A DNA stretch of 19,653 nt from SZUA-1535 sp964594175 (GCA_964594175.1 CAZQLM010000014.1:1-19653); one strand, 5' to 3'; shown: positions 8,091 through 14,762, numbered from the stretch's first letter. Made by a program: numbers and translations. The notes: generated by a model not told the origin, from the letters alone.

Positions 8091-8130
8091 TCCCCCCGGG
8101 TCCACCAGTTTTTTGTTATAAAAGCAGATT

Positions 8131-8473
8131 TTAAACGAGTCGTTTTAAACTGTTCCATCCCCTGTACGATTCTAGATCCTTGAACTTAACTTTACATCTC
8201 TTTTCAAACTTTAGAAAAATTTCTTTTAGACCATCTAACAAATATGAAAAAATGATTTTTTCTCTTAAATCTTTCCTCATCCAATTGCAAGAGATGATGA
8301 GAACCACCAATCCTTCCTTTCACATCTATAGTGATTTCCTTTCCTTTCTTCCATGCGATAATATCAATTTCCTTAGTATGACCCAGAGTTATGGTGACAT
8401 CAAATCCTAATCTCCAAAGAATAGAGGCAACATAGAATTCTGATGCCATGTTAGTAGCAATGCCCTTTGACAT
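8131..8473 (-). pseudogene. PD-(D/E)XK nuclease-like gene broken by a one-base frameshift
   Basis: The frame from ATG 8473 gives 89 residues, ending at TGA 8204-8206. It begins GIATNMASEFYVASILWRLGFDV and contains EIDIIAWKKGKEITIDVKGR, the E-x-D ... D-x-K pattern of a PD-(D/E)XK nuclease core, as in small restriction-like or Holliday-junction-like nucleases. If one A of the run at 8224-8227 is removed, the frame continues 30 codons beyond the shift to TAA at 8131-8133. The continuation is plausible coding sequence (FEKRCKVKFKDLESYRGWN), giving about 113 residues. The stop is then 23 nt from the tRNA. This may be a real mutation, an assembly or sequencing indel, or (least likely) programmed frameshifting. 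The conserved core lies before the break, so the short form could still fold. A TATA box at -26 supports the start. Confidence 0.6.
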
Positions 8474-8495
8474 AATTTAGACATACCTAAATTCA

Positions 8496-8503
8496 TTTAA
8501 ATA
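8496..8503 (-). promoter_or_regulatory. TATA-like box of the nuclease-like gene
   Basis: The minus-strand TATTTAAA is centred 26-27 nt before ATG 8473, predicting a leaderless transcript. An intact promoter suggests that the frameshifted gene is recent or still expressed. Confidence 0.55.
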
Positions 8504-8531
8504 ATTTAATTCAGCAGAGAAGCGTTGTGAC

Positions 8532-8545
8532 TTTAATTTTTTATT
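8532..8545 (+). promoter_or_regulatory. Possible AT-rich promoter element for the ThiI-like gene
   Basis: TTTAATTTTTTATT lies about 30 nt before ATG 8569. It is weaker than the other boxes here, and the T-rich stretch before the start makes the exact element uncertain. Confidence 0.35.
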
Positions 8546-8568
8546 CTGGCTTAATTTAAAGAATCTTT

Positions 8569-9444
8569 ATGAGAAAATACGATTGCTTGCTTGTTCGCGT
8601 TTCAGGAGAGCTCTCGCTTAAATCAGAGCAAGTGAAGCCAAAATTTTTCGAAAGGCTTGTAAAAAATGTGAGAAAAGCTCTGGATAGAAAAGGAATAAAG
8701 CACAAGATAGAAACCAATCCAAGCAGGATTTTTGTTTATACAGATGAAATTTCAAAAGCTTCAAAAACGCTTACAAAAGTTTTTGGTATAAGTTCTTTAT
8801 CTCCCTGCTGGACTTGCCCTTCAAAATTGGAAAATATTTCCCTTCTCGTTAGCGATATAGCCATCGAGAATCTGAAGCTTGATGAAAGCAAATCCTTTGC
8901 TCTTCGAGTTAGGCTTGCGGGCAGGCATAGAGAGTTTTCTTGGAAAAGTTTGGCAGACGAGGTAGGAGGAGCTGTTAAGCGTGTGACAAATTCGAAAGTA
9001 GATTTAACGAATCCAGACATAGAGATTTTCATAGAAGCCCGCTCAAGGAGAACTTACGTATTTACCAAAAAGCTAAAGGGTGTTGGCGGTTTGCCTTTGG
9101 GAACCGGTGGAAAAGCCTGCGCTCTTGTTTACTCGCATTTGGATGTTGTTGCAGCCTGGCTAATCATGCGTCGCGGAAACAGCTTGGTAGTTTTCACAGA
9201 TAACTCGGAATATGAAGATATTCTAAGGCAATGGCATATTGGAGAAAGAATGCGTGTGAAATTCATGGATTACGAAAAAGCTCTGAAAGAGGCAGCGAAA
9301 GCTAAACTTCCAGTTGTTAAGGGTTCAGTTTTTTCTCAGCTTTACTCCCCTTCGCTTCTTGTTCTAAATCCGATAATTTGCTTCTCTGCAAAAAGAATAG
9401 AAAAAATGTACGAGAAAATAAAGAACTTTTCTAAACCTTTATAG
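8569..9444 (+). CDS. ThiI-family THUMP protein with degenerate PP-loop
   Basis: At 291 residues it is shorter than catalytic archaeal ThiI (about 380). ThiI makes 4-thiouridine at U8 of tRNA. The N-terminal ferredoxin-like domain (about 1-75) contains RVSGELSLKS, typical of ThiI. The THUMP domain (about 80-170) ends in YVFTKKLKGVGGLPLGTGGK, a ThiI hallmark that normally leads into the ATP-pyrophosphatase loop SGGxDSP. Here the loop reads ALVYSHLDVVAAW (about 185-197), so the glycines and serine are gone although the flanking AAW and following strand remain. The C-terminal part is shortened, and no clear catalytic-cysteine region is seen. It probably binds tRNA but is unlikely to activate U8 by adenylation. 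Alternatives are a decaying gene or a repurposed tRNA-binding subunit; the intact frame favours selection. Its last 14 nt overlap the ferredoxin gene. Confidence 0.82.
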   Translation: MRKYDCLLVRVSGELSLKSEQVKPKFFERLVKNVRKALDRKGIKHKIETNPSRIFVYTDEISKASKTLTKVFGISSLSPCWTCPSKLENISLLVSDIAIENLKLDESKSFALRVRLAGRHREFSWKSLADEVGGAVKRVTNSKVDLTNPDIEIFIEARSRRTYVFTKKLKGVGGLPLGTGGKACALVYSHLDVVAAWLIMRRGNSLVVFTDNSEYEDILRQWHIGERMRVKFMDYEKALKEAAKAKLPVVKGSVFSQLYSPSLLVLNPIICFSAKRIEKMYEKIKNFSKPL

Positions 9445-9607
9445 CGTTTACTGGGCACGCTTCTGCAGCTTCTTTAACACATTCCTTACTTGTGTCTGCT
9501 CCTTCCTTTATTTTTGCCTTTCCGTCGCTACCAAGTTCGAAAACCTCTGAACAAAGCGCTACGCAAGAGCCACAACCTATACATGCTTCTCTATCTACAC
9601 TAACCAT
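9431..9607 (-). CDS. Small single [4Fe-4S] ferredoxin
   Basis: This 58-residue electron carrier has C9-x2-C12-x2-C15 and C51-P, which ligate one cubane cluster. C19 and C43 occupy the places of the disulfide pair in monocluster ferredoxins of Pyrococcus and Thermotoga. It probably carries electrons for oxidoreductases of fermentative metabolism; the partner is unknown. An in-frame GTG at 9616 would add three residues, but that codon lies inside the Shine-Dalgarno AAGGTG (9614-9619), so the ATG at 9607 is the better start. The gene converges with the ThiI-like gene, with a 14-nt overlap, and is divergent from the acetyltransferase. Confidence 0.92.
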   Translation of the reverse strand: MVSVDREACIGCGSCVALCSEVFELGSDGKAKIKEGADTSKECVKEAAEACPVNAIKV

Positions 9608-9613
9608 CCTAGA

Positions 9614-9619
9614 CACCTT
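9614..9619 (-). promoter_or_regulatory. Shine-Dalgarno AAGGTG deciding the ferredoxin start
   Basis: The minus-strand AAGGTG lies six bases before ATG 9607 and complements the archaeal 16S 3' end. It overlaps the alternative GTG start at 9616, which argues against that start. Confidence 0.6.
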
Positions 9620-9640
9620 TTTGTATTAGAGTTTTTGATT

Positions 9641-9650
9641 TTTAAATAAT
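9641..9650. promoter_or_regulatory. Shared divergent TATA region, ferredoxin / GNAT
   Basis: TTTAAATAAT reads as TTTAAATA for the plus-strand GNAT gene, centred about 28 nt before ATG 9673, and as ATTATTTAAA for the minus-strand ferredoxin gene. For the ferredoxin it predicts a leader of about 12 nt carrying the Shine-Dalgarno. One short AT box may thus serve both directions. Confidence 0.45.
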
Positions 9651-9672
9651 TTTTAATAAATATACAGATTTC

Positions 9673-10113
9673 ATGAGAATTACCATAGTAAAATCTAAGC
9701 CTTCTACCGTGAAAAATCTAATAACCGAATACATCGAAGAACTTAAACGAATAAATAGAAACGAGAAAAACTCTCTTTCAAAAAATGCCGCAGATATAAT
9801 TTCAAAAAAGAAGTGGGAAACTTTTATAGCGAAAATAAATAACGAGCCAGTAGGATTTATAAATTTCAGAAGATATATATTTCCAAAACAATGGCGCGAA
9901 GGTGCTGAATACATTTACATATGGGATATTTTTGTAAAACCTGAATGGAGAGGTAAAAGAATTGGAAAACTTCTTATTAAGAAAGTAATTGAAGAAGCTA
10001 AGAAAAGAGGTATAAAATATGTTTTACTTTCGTCTCTTCCTGAGAGACTAGAATTTTACAAAAAACTCGGATTCGAAGTAGAAAGTATTATAATGGAATA
10101 TAAGATAAAATAA
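9673..10113 (+). CDS. GNAT-family N-acetyltransferase
   Basis: This 146-residue protein covers a single GNAT fold. The beta4 strand IYIWDIFVKPEW leads into the acetyl-CoA pyrophosphate-binding motif RGKRIGKLLI (about 98-107), then a helix IKKVIEEAKKRG. The C-terminal YVLLSSLPERLEFYKKLGFEVES is the usual GNAT motif B with the FYxKLGF signature. The acceptor cannot be deduced; protein N-termini, amino acids or small amines are all possible. The N-terminal half is lysine-rich. It begins at the first ATG downstream of a divergent TATA box and appears to be a single-gene unit, with NMD3 starting 39 nt later. Confidence 0.88.
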   Translation: MRITIVKSKPSTVKNLITEYIEELKRINRNEKNSLSKNAADIISKKKWETFIAKINNEPVGFINFRRYIFPKQWREGAEYIYIWDIFVKPEWRGKRIGKLLIKKVIEEAKKRGIKYVLLSSLPERLEFYKKLGFEVESIIMEYKIK

Positions 10114-10152
10114 GTATAATCACTTTTTTAATTTTAGGAACAATTTTTTATC

Positions 10153-10773
10153 ATGAAAAAATTCTGCTATAAATGCGGGAAGCTTACTGAAAACCTTGAA
10201 AACGGACTTTGTGAAAATTGTAGAAAAGACAAGAATGTCGTAAAAGTAAAGCTTGTACTCTGCACAAAATGCGGAAAGATTAAAGAAGGTAAAGTATGGA
10301 AAAGCAAAAGCATTGAAAGTTTTGTGAAGAAAAGGCTGAAAGCAAAAGAGATAAATTTTGAAAAGCGCATAGCAAAAACTCCAAAAGGAATTGTAAACTT
10401 TGAAATAAAATTAGAAAAGGTAATTTGCTTGCATTGCTTAAAATTAGCTTCTGGTTATTACGAAAGCGTAATGCAGTTGCGCGGTTTTTCTGAAAGCGAA
10501 ATAGAAAAAATTCTTTCAAAAATTAAGGAACCTTTTTTCACGAAGCATATAAAGCGCGGAGTAGATATTTATTTTTTGAGAAAACCAGTTGCAGAAAAGA
10601 TTGCTAGGAAAGTTAAAAAAATGTTTAAAAACATTGAAGTAAAAAAATCATTCGAGCTTGTTACGGTTAAAAATGGGCAAAGGGTTTATAGAAACTATGT
10701 TTCGGTGAGGAAAAATGAAAAAAAGAGAACAGCTAACAGAAGAGGAGGAAATAGCAAGAACAAGATTACCTGA
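10153..10773 (+). CDS. NMD3-family zinc protein (short archaeal form)
   Basis: This 206-residue protein carries four CxxC pairs (C5/C8, C20/C23, C37/C40, C92/C95), enough for two zinc sites, and the family signature YYESVMQLRG (about 102-111). Eukaryotic NMD3 is the export and quality adaptor of the 60S subunit; archaeal homologues lack the export region and presumably act on the large subunit. It is shorter than many archaeal members and ends in a very basic tail that overlaps the aIF1A gene by 59 nt in another frame. A run of T residues (10123-10135) about 24 nt upstream is a weak promoter candidate, and no Shine-Dalgarno is visible. Pairing with aIF1A supports a role in ribosome or translation work. 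Confidence 0.82.
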   Translation: MKKFCYKCGKLTENLENGLCENCRKDKNVVKVKLVLCTKCGKIKEGKVWKSKSIESFVKKRLKAKEINFEKRIAKTPKGIVNFEIKLEKVICLHCLKLASGYYESVMQLRGFSESEIEKILSKIKEPFFTKHIKRGVDIYFLRKPVAEKIARKVKKMFKNIEVKKSFELVTVKNGQRVYRNYVSVRKNEKKRTANRRGGNSKNKIT

Positions 10774-11032
10774 GAAAGGAGAAATTCTCGCCTTAGTTAC
10801 AGAAATGCTCGGCGAGGGTAGGATGCGGTTGGAATGCGAAGACGGAAAAACAAGAATGGGAAGAATTATAGGAAGATTGAGAAAGCGTGTTTGGATAAGG
10901 GTTGGTGATTTAGTTTTGGTTAAGCCATGGGTTGTCGAGGGAGATAAAAAATGCGATATAATACATAAATACACACCTACGCAGGCTAGATGGTTGAAGA
11001 ACAAGGGATACATAAAGAATCTCGAAATATAG
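10715..11032 (+). CDS. eif1A: Translation initiation factor aIF1A
   Basis: This 105-residue protein is the archaeal orthologue of eIF1A, which binds the A-site region of the small subunit and helps scanning and initiator tRNA placement. Its OB fold runs from about residue 20 to 90, with GEILALVTEMLGEGR, CEDGKTRMGRIIGRLRKRVWI and GDLVLVKPW, and a C-terminal helical part ending QARWLKNKGYI. The acidic and basic N-terminal tail TEEEEIARTRLPEKG is normal. The Shine-Dalgarno GGTGAGG (10704-10710), four bases before ATG 10715, confirms the start although it lies inside the NMD3-like gene. The TAG stop at 11030-11032 directly abuts the stop of the convergent minus-strand gene at 11033. RIO1 and the KH gene, common neighbours elsewhere, come 3.8 kb later here. 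Confidence 0.96.
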   Translation: MKKREQLTEEEEIARTRLPEKGEILALVTEMLGEGRMRLECEDGKTRMGRIIGRLRKRVWIRVGDLVLVKPWVVEGDKKCDIIHKYTPTQARWLKNKGYIKNLEI

Positions 11033-11668
11033 CTAAAGATTCTTGCTCAAAAGATTTTCAACAAATTTTCTGTTATCAAATTTATCTATTGAGAAATTAT
11101 CCCAAAATGTGCATGTGCCAAAAACAATGAGCATACCATCAGAATCGTCTTTGTAGTATGCTGCCATATTTTCTCCTTTCTCGCTTTCAACAAGCGCATT
11201 AGCATTGCTCTTAACAGAAATTGGTGCACAGTATCCGAGAACAATCTTTTCAACACTTTTATTAAAGCGATGAATCTTTGAAGTTACAACCATTTTTTCG
11301 TCTTTCTTTCCCTTTATTTCCATACAGTTATCATTATCCTTAATACATGTGTTAAGAACTTCAATTCCATATTGCTTGCTAATATCGTTTATAATCTCGC
11401 ACACGCAATCTTCGTTATCGTAATAAGCTGTGAAAATAACGTATTTTCCATTTTTAATGAGCTCGTCTATTTTCTCTATTTCATTTTCTTTAAATTCTTT
11501 TTCTGGGTAATTGAAAATTACAATATCGCCTATTTCCCATTCTGCAGGAGAGCGAGAAATGTAATGATGTCCGATTTCATTTATGATTTCGAGAATTACA
11601 GAGTAATAGTATCCGCTAAACTGAAACGGATTCTTGCTTCTATCTTCAGTTATAACTAATTTACCCAT
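11033..11668 (-). CDS. Uncharacterised protein, possible GATase-like / GIFT or DUF4350-like fold
   Basis: This 211-residue soluble protein alternates short hydrophobic strands and helices: WEIGDIVIFNYPEKEF, NGKYVIFTAYYD, VEKIVLGYCAP and a closing GMLIVFGTCTFWDN followed by FDNRKFVENLLSKNL. The closing pattern resembles class I glutamine-amidotransferase-like domains of the DUF4350 or GIFT kind, which lack catalysis and often bind sugars or partner proteins. This is a fold-level impression only. The ATG at 11668 with Shine-Dalgarno GGGTGAG (11671-11677) is preferred over a TTG at 11680. It is last of three minus-strand genes (membrane protein, MFS, this), 42 nt after the MFS stop. An AT-rich stretch in that gap could give it its own promoter. 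Confidence 0.78.
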   Translation of the reverse strand: MGKLVITEDRSKNPFQFSGYYYSVILEIINEIGHHYISRSPAEWEIGDIVIFNYPEKEFKENEIEKIDELIKNGKYVIFTAYYDNEDCVCEIINDISKQYGIEVLNTCIKDNDNCMEIKGKKDEKMVVTSKIHRFNKSVEKIVLGYCAPISVKSNANALVESEKGENMAAYYKDDSDGMLIVFGTCTFWDNFSIDKFDNRKFVENLLSKNL

Positions 11669-11670
11669 AT

Positions 11671-11677
11671 TCTCACC
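11671..11677 (-). promoter_or_regulatory. Shine-Dalgarno GGGTGAG deciding start at 11668
   Basis: The minus-strand GGGTGAG is three bases before ATG 11668. It overlaps the region right after the alternative TTG codon (11678-11680), so the ATG is the probable start. Confidence 0.6.
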
Positions 11678-11710
11678 CAAGAATTTAACTTTTCGTAATT
11701 TTCATGGAAG

Positions 11711-12697
11711 TTAAAATTTAAAAATCTTCAAGAGCAAAGCTCCGAAAACGTAAAAAATTGCAGCTATCAAAAACACTATTCTAAAAGAGAAGAACTCAAC
11801 AATAACTCCGCTAGCTAAAGGTCCTAAAATTCCTGCTATTCCTTCCAGAGTTTTAACCAAACCAAGCTGCTCGCCTCTTGCTCGCGGAGAAGTTGAATTA
11901 TAAAGAAAAACTTTGAAGCCTATCCTCCAAATATAATAGCTTGTTCCTAACATGAGAATCGAAAGAATTAAAATTGGTTTGTTGAAAGAAGAAAAAATGT
12001 AGAGCACCAACAAAATAAGAAAAATTTCGCTTGTAGTTATATTTAACTCTTTAAGTAAAAGAAAGAAAGCTGGATAGTAAGCAAGTGTAAAGCAAAACAT
12101 TCCCAAAAATGCTAAGAAAGAAGCTATAGCAAATTGCTTTGAGTAAAAGCGGAAATAGAAAAATTTTATACCTTGCTTTTTTATCAAACTTTTTCTTCCC
12201 GCTTTTTCCCGATAAAACAGCAAAAAAGCTATGCATGAAAAAAGATAAAGAAGTGAAGCAGCATAAAAGCCTGCAACAAAGGAAAAATATAAAGAAATGG
12301 CAAAACCGATTAAAGCTCCAATAGCGCGGGAAAAGGGAAAAACAGCACCGAGCTTTCTTAAATAAAGCTTTCTTACTTTTTTGGGAAAAGCATCAGCCTG
12401 CATTGCGTCGTAAACGCTTTTAGTTAAAGTATTGCCAAGCTCTTTCAAAGATTTAGCAAAAGCAAAATGAAAGAAGGAAATAGCAAGAGTATAAGAAAAA
12501 GTTGCAAGAGATGAGAAAAGCAATCCGAAGCTTGCAATGCGCTTTCTCCCTAGGTAGTCAGAAATCTTACCTATAAGCATGCGAGAAAGAATAAAAATGA
12601 AAGAAGCAAGAGAAAATTGGAAAAAATATGAACAAAATCCTTTCAGCGGCTTCTGTGCAGAATAAATAAAATGCAAAAATCCAAAAATATTTTTCAT
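11711..12697 (-). CDS. Compact MFS transporter
   Basis: This is a 328-residue multi-spanning membrane protein. The loop GKISDYLGRKRI (about 43-54) is the conserved MFS motif between helices 2 and 3, and GILGPLASGVIVEFF (about 289-303) is typical of helix 11. I count about ten hydrophobic segments. Relative to a 12-helix MFS protein of about 400 residues, helix 1 seems missing or vestigial, and the region around helices 8-10 is shortened (IFSSFNKPILILSILMLG). It may be a minimal working transporter or an internally deleted one. The substrate is unknown; related families export drugs or sugars. The start follows the upstream stop by 15 nt, so it is cotranscribed with the 672-residue membrane protein. 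Only a weak GGAAAAG precedes the ATG. Confidence 0.82.
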   Translation of the reverse strand: MKNIFGFLHFIYSAQKPLKGFCSYFFQFSLASFIFILSRMLIGKISDYLGRKRIASFGLLFSSLATFSYTLAISFFHFAFAKSLKELGNTLTKSVYDAMQADAFPKKVRKLYLRKLGAVFPFSRAIGALIGFAISLYFSFVAGFYAASLLYLFSCIAFLLFYREKAGRKSLIKKQGIKFFYFRFYSKQFAIASFLAFLGMFCFTLAYYPAFFLLLKELNITTSEIFLILLVLYIFSSFNKPILILSILMLGTSYYIWRIGFKVFLYNSTSPRARGEQLGLVKTLEGIAGILGPLASGVIVEFFSFRIVFLIAAIFYVFGALLLKIFKF

Positions 12698-12712
12698 ACT
12701 TTTCCATAATCT

Positions 12713-14731
12713 TTACTTAGTTAACAACCTTATATTAAAAGCTTCTGAGTAAAGCTCCTTAACTCTAGGTACAAGTCTGTAAAGCGCAAACAATCCAAGA
12801 ATGTAGAAAATGTACTTTACCCACTCTGTTACAACGAGAATGTAAGCATTAAAAGGTCTTTCCACACTTACCAAAGTTTTGGTTATTGTTACGAGCTTTC
12901 CTGTTGTGGGTATTTCCATTTTCACTGGCTTTACTCCTTTTTTAAGCTGAACTGTTATCTTTCCTCCTCCCTTTTCTCCTATCTGCACGCTTGCCTTTTC
13001 CATGAGCGGAGCGATTTCTCCTATTCGCTCAATTTTCTTTTCGTATACAGCACCTGCTGTCACATATTTAGCTCCTGCCAGAATTGAAAAGAAACCGATT
13101 ATTGCAAGAATAATTGCACCAATACCTATTATTACGAGCACAACTTTTAGTGCGGCTTTCCCGAAACCCTTTGGAAGATTCCTTTTCACGAAAGGGAGCG
13201 CTGTAAAGCCCAGCCAGAAGAAAAATAGTGTAGAGGAAAACATATAAGCGCAAGCTGAAACAACATAGTAAAGCGCGATCTCTTTTTTATTTCTTGTGAA
13301 CATCAGAGCAAAAATTGCAACCACCACAGCAAATACTAGCAGGAACTCAGGAGAGGGGAGCTCTGAATATATTTTATCACCGCCGAAAGTTGCGAGAACA
13401 TAGTAATCCCTTGGAATGTACACGCTTGCGGTTGCTGTTGTTTGAGGGATTTCTGTTGAAGGCAAAGGAAGCTCTATTACATCTAAAGGTTTTATCGAGC
13501 TTCTGCTTGCGAAATACAAAAATGCTAGGGAATTGGAGTAAAAGCTTTTCGGAAAAGCTAAGTAAAGCTTATCGTTTTTCACAGTAAGCCTTAGAATTTT
13601 ACCAGAAGCCTCTGCATAAAGCGGTGTTCCTGGAACGTTTATTTCAATGTATTCGAGACCTGAATTTTTGTATCTATATCTCGTCTCTACAAGCCATGCT
13701 CCATCCTGAGTTAAAGCCATTTTATAGCTAGCCCTATCTATGGCTGCAGCAAGCGAAGGTAGTTTTTCAAGCTCTTTAACAGTAACGCTTATTATATCGC
13801 TTTCGTGAAGAAGAAATACCCTACCGTTCAGGTATTTTGCCGGGAAGGGAGATTCGCTTATATCAAGCTCCTGTGCCGCTGTAGATATGCTTAGCTCTTT
13901 TTCTGGCTCAGCTTCTAAAAGAACTTTCGTTACAGTGCTTAGCGGATTTTTTATAGTAATACTTTCGCATGCGCCGCAGGAAAGCTTGCCATATATCACA
14001 ACCGTGGCTTTTTCAAATGGAAGATCAAGAATGAGCGAGTTTCCAGAGATTTGCCAGTTCTCAGTTCCGCTTCCTCCTTCTCCTGTAATGCTTACAGAAG
14101 ACACCATTTCACCGTTTCTGAGGTAAAGGACATATCTTCCAATAGTACCACCAAAGCTTGTTATCTCGATTCTGTAAACAAAGCTTACATCGCTTTCCCA
14201 CGTATACTTTGCAGAGCCCTCTGCAGTAACCACATGCCTGTAGAAAGATTTCTGAAGAGTTATGCTCCTGTTCACCACACCAAAGTACTCTTGCCCGCCA
14301 ACAGCATAGCCGTTTTCAAGCTCGAATTTTAGACGGTTTATAGGACCAGGAAATATAACGCTCGTGCTCGTTCCTCCTCTGAGAACTATTTTTCCTGTTG
14401 CTGAAAATTCCTGTTCTTCGGAAACGAAATAATATCCGAGTGAATCGAAGAAAACGCGCGCACTTTTTCCGTTAACCTTTACATCTTTCACAAGTACCTT
14501 GGAAGCAGGGCCTAAAATATAAACCTTTGATTTACCTTCTCCTAGAGCATAGCCGTGCAACGAAAAGCTCAGCTCACCCTTGCTCATATCCCCTTTCACC
14601 GTAAAACTGCTTATTCCGTACGGAGAAAACTCATAAGTTTCGTTTATGATCAGAATCTTTAGAGAAAGGGAAGGAGTAATGGTAAAAAGCATTGCTACCA
14701 AAAACAAAAAGCAAGACTTTTTCAATGACAT
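12713..14731 (-). CDS. Secreted / membrane-anchored protein of unknown function
   Basis: This 672-residue protein has a signal peptide (KKSCFLFLVAMLFTITPSLS). A large extracytoplasmic beta-rich domain (about 25-460) follows, with three cysteines in LSCGACES possible as a disulfide or metal site. The C-terminal third has four to five hydrophobic segments: FLLVFAVVVAIFALMF, two near ALYYVVSACAYMFSSTLFFF, VVLVIIGIGAIILAIIGFF, and a last WVKYIFYILGLFALY. A lysine-rich loop of about 90 residues separates the last two. I do not recognise the family. The upstream ATG at 14785 is rejected because the TATA box at 14755-14762 lies between it and ATG 14731, where the signal peptide also begins properly. 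It heads the minus-strand block with the MFS and 11668 genes and diverges from RIO1. Confidence 0.85.
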   Translation of the reverse strand: MSLKKSCFLFLVAMLFTITPSLSLKILIINETYEFSPYGISSFTVKGDMSKGELSFSLHGYALGEGKSKVYILGPASKVLVKDVKVNGKSARVFFDSLGYYFVSEEQEFSATGKIVLRGGTSTSVIFPGPINRLKFELENGYAVGGQEYFGVVNRSITLQKSFYRHVVTAEGSAKYTWESDVSFVYRIEITSFGGTIGRYVLYLRNGEMVSSVSITGEGGSGTENWQISGNSLILDLPFEKATVVIYGKLSCGACESITIKNPLSTVTKVLLEAEPEKELSISTAAQELDISESPFPAKYLNGRVFLLHESDIISVTVKELEKLPSLAAAIDRASYKMALTQDGAWLVETRYRYKNSGLEYIEINVPGTPLYAEASGKILRLTVKNDKLYLAFPKSFYSNSLAFLYFASRSSIKPLDVIELPLPSTEIPQTTATASVYIPRDYYVLATFGGDKIYSELPSPEFLLVFAVVVAIFALMFTRNKKEIALYYVVSACAYMFSSTLFFFWLGFTALPFVKRNLPKGFGKAALKVVLVIIGIGAIILAIIGFFSILAGAKYVTAGAVYEKKIERIGEIAPLMEKASVQIGEKGGGKITVQLKKGVKPVKMEIPTTGKLVTITKTLVSVERPFNAYILVVTEWVKYIFYILGLFALYRLVPRVKELYSEAFNIRLLTK

Positions 14732-14754
14732 AAGTAAAATTTTTGAATTTTTAA

Positions 14755-14762
14755 TATATAAA
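14755..14762 (-). promoter_or_regulatory. TATA box setting the start of the 672-residue membrane protein
   Basis: The minus-strand TTTATATA is centred 27 nt before ATG 14731, identical to the RIO1 box on the other strand, and implies a leaderless mRNA. It excludes the in-frame ATG at 14785. Confidence 0.65.

Larger units (their letters stand above)
7946..8107 (+). tRNA. tRNA-Ala (anticodon CGC), two introns, CCA encoded
   Basis: The exons are 7946-7981, 8021-8042 and 8091-8107, giving a 72-nt tRNA plus encoded CCA. The acceptor GGGCCCG pairs with CGGGTCC and contains G3:U70, the alanine identity pair. U8, a GTGT/ACAC D-stem with G18-G19, a CCGCC/GGCGG anticodon stem, loop TTCGCAA with CGC at 7978-7980, variable AGAGC, and a five-pair G-C T-stem with TTCAAAT loop complete the cloverleaf. 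The discriminator is A. One intron sits at 37/38 and another in the T-loop at 59/60. A TATA-like TTAAATTT at 7911-7918, inside the preceding gene, could serve as its promoter. The nearly all-GC acceptor, anticodon and T stems suggest growth at high temperature. Confidence 0.88.

Noticed and set aside
7703..8158. Long minus-strand ORF across the tRNA region
   Set aside because: It is antisense to the 130-residue gene and the tRNA; its Gly/Pro/Arg-rich middle is only the reverse of GC-rich tRNA exons and introns.
8294..8345. ATGATGA as a C box of a C/D-box sRNA
   Set aside because: No D box CTGA or paired C'/D' boxes at suitable distance, and the site lies inside the nuclease-like coding frame.
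11033..14731. Minus-strand block as a transposon or integrated element
   Set aside because: No transposase, integrase, terminal inverted repeats or tRNA attachment site is visible at its borders.
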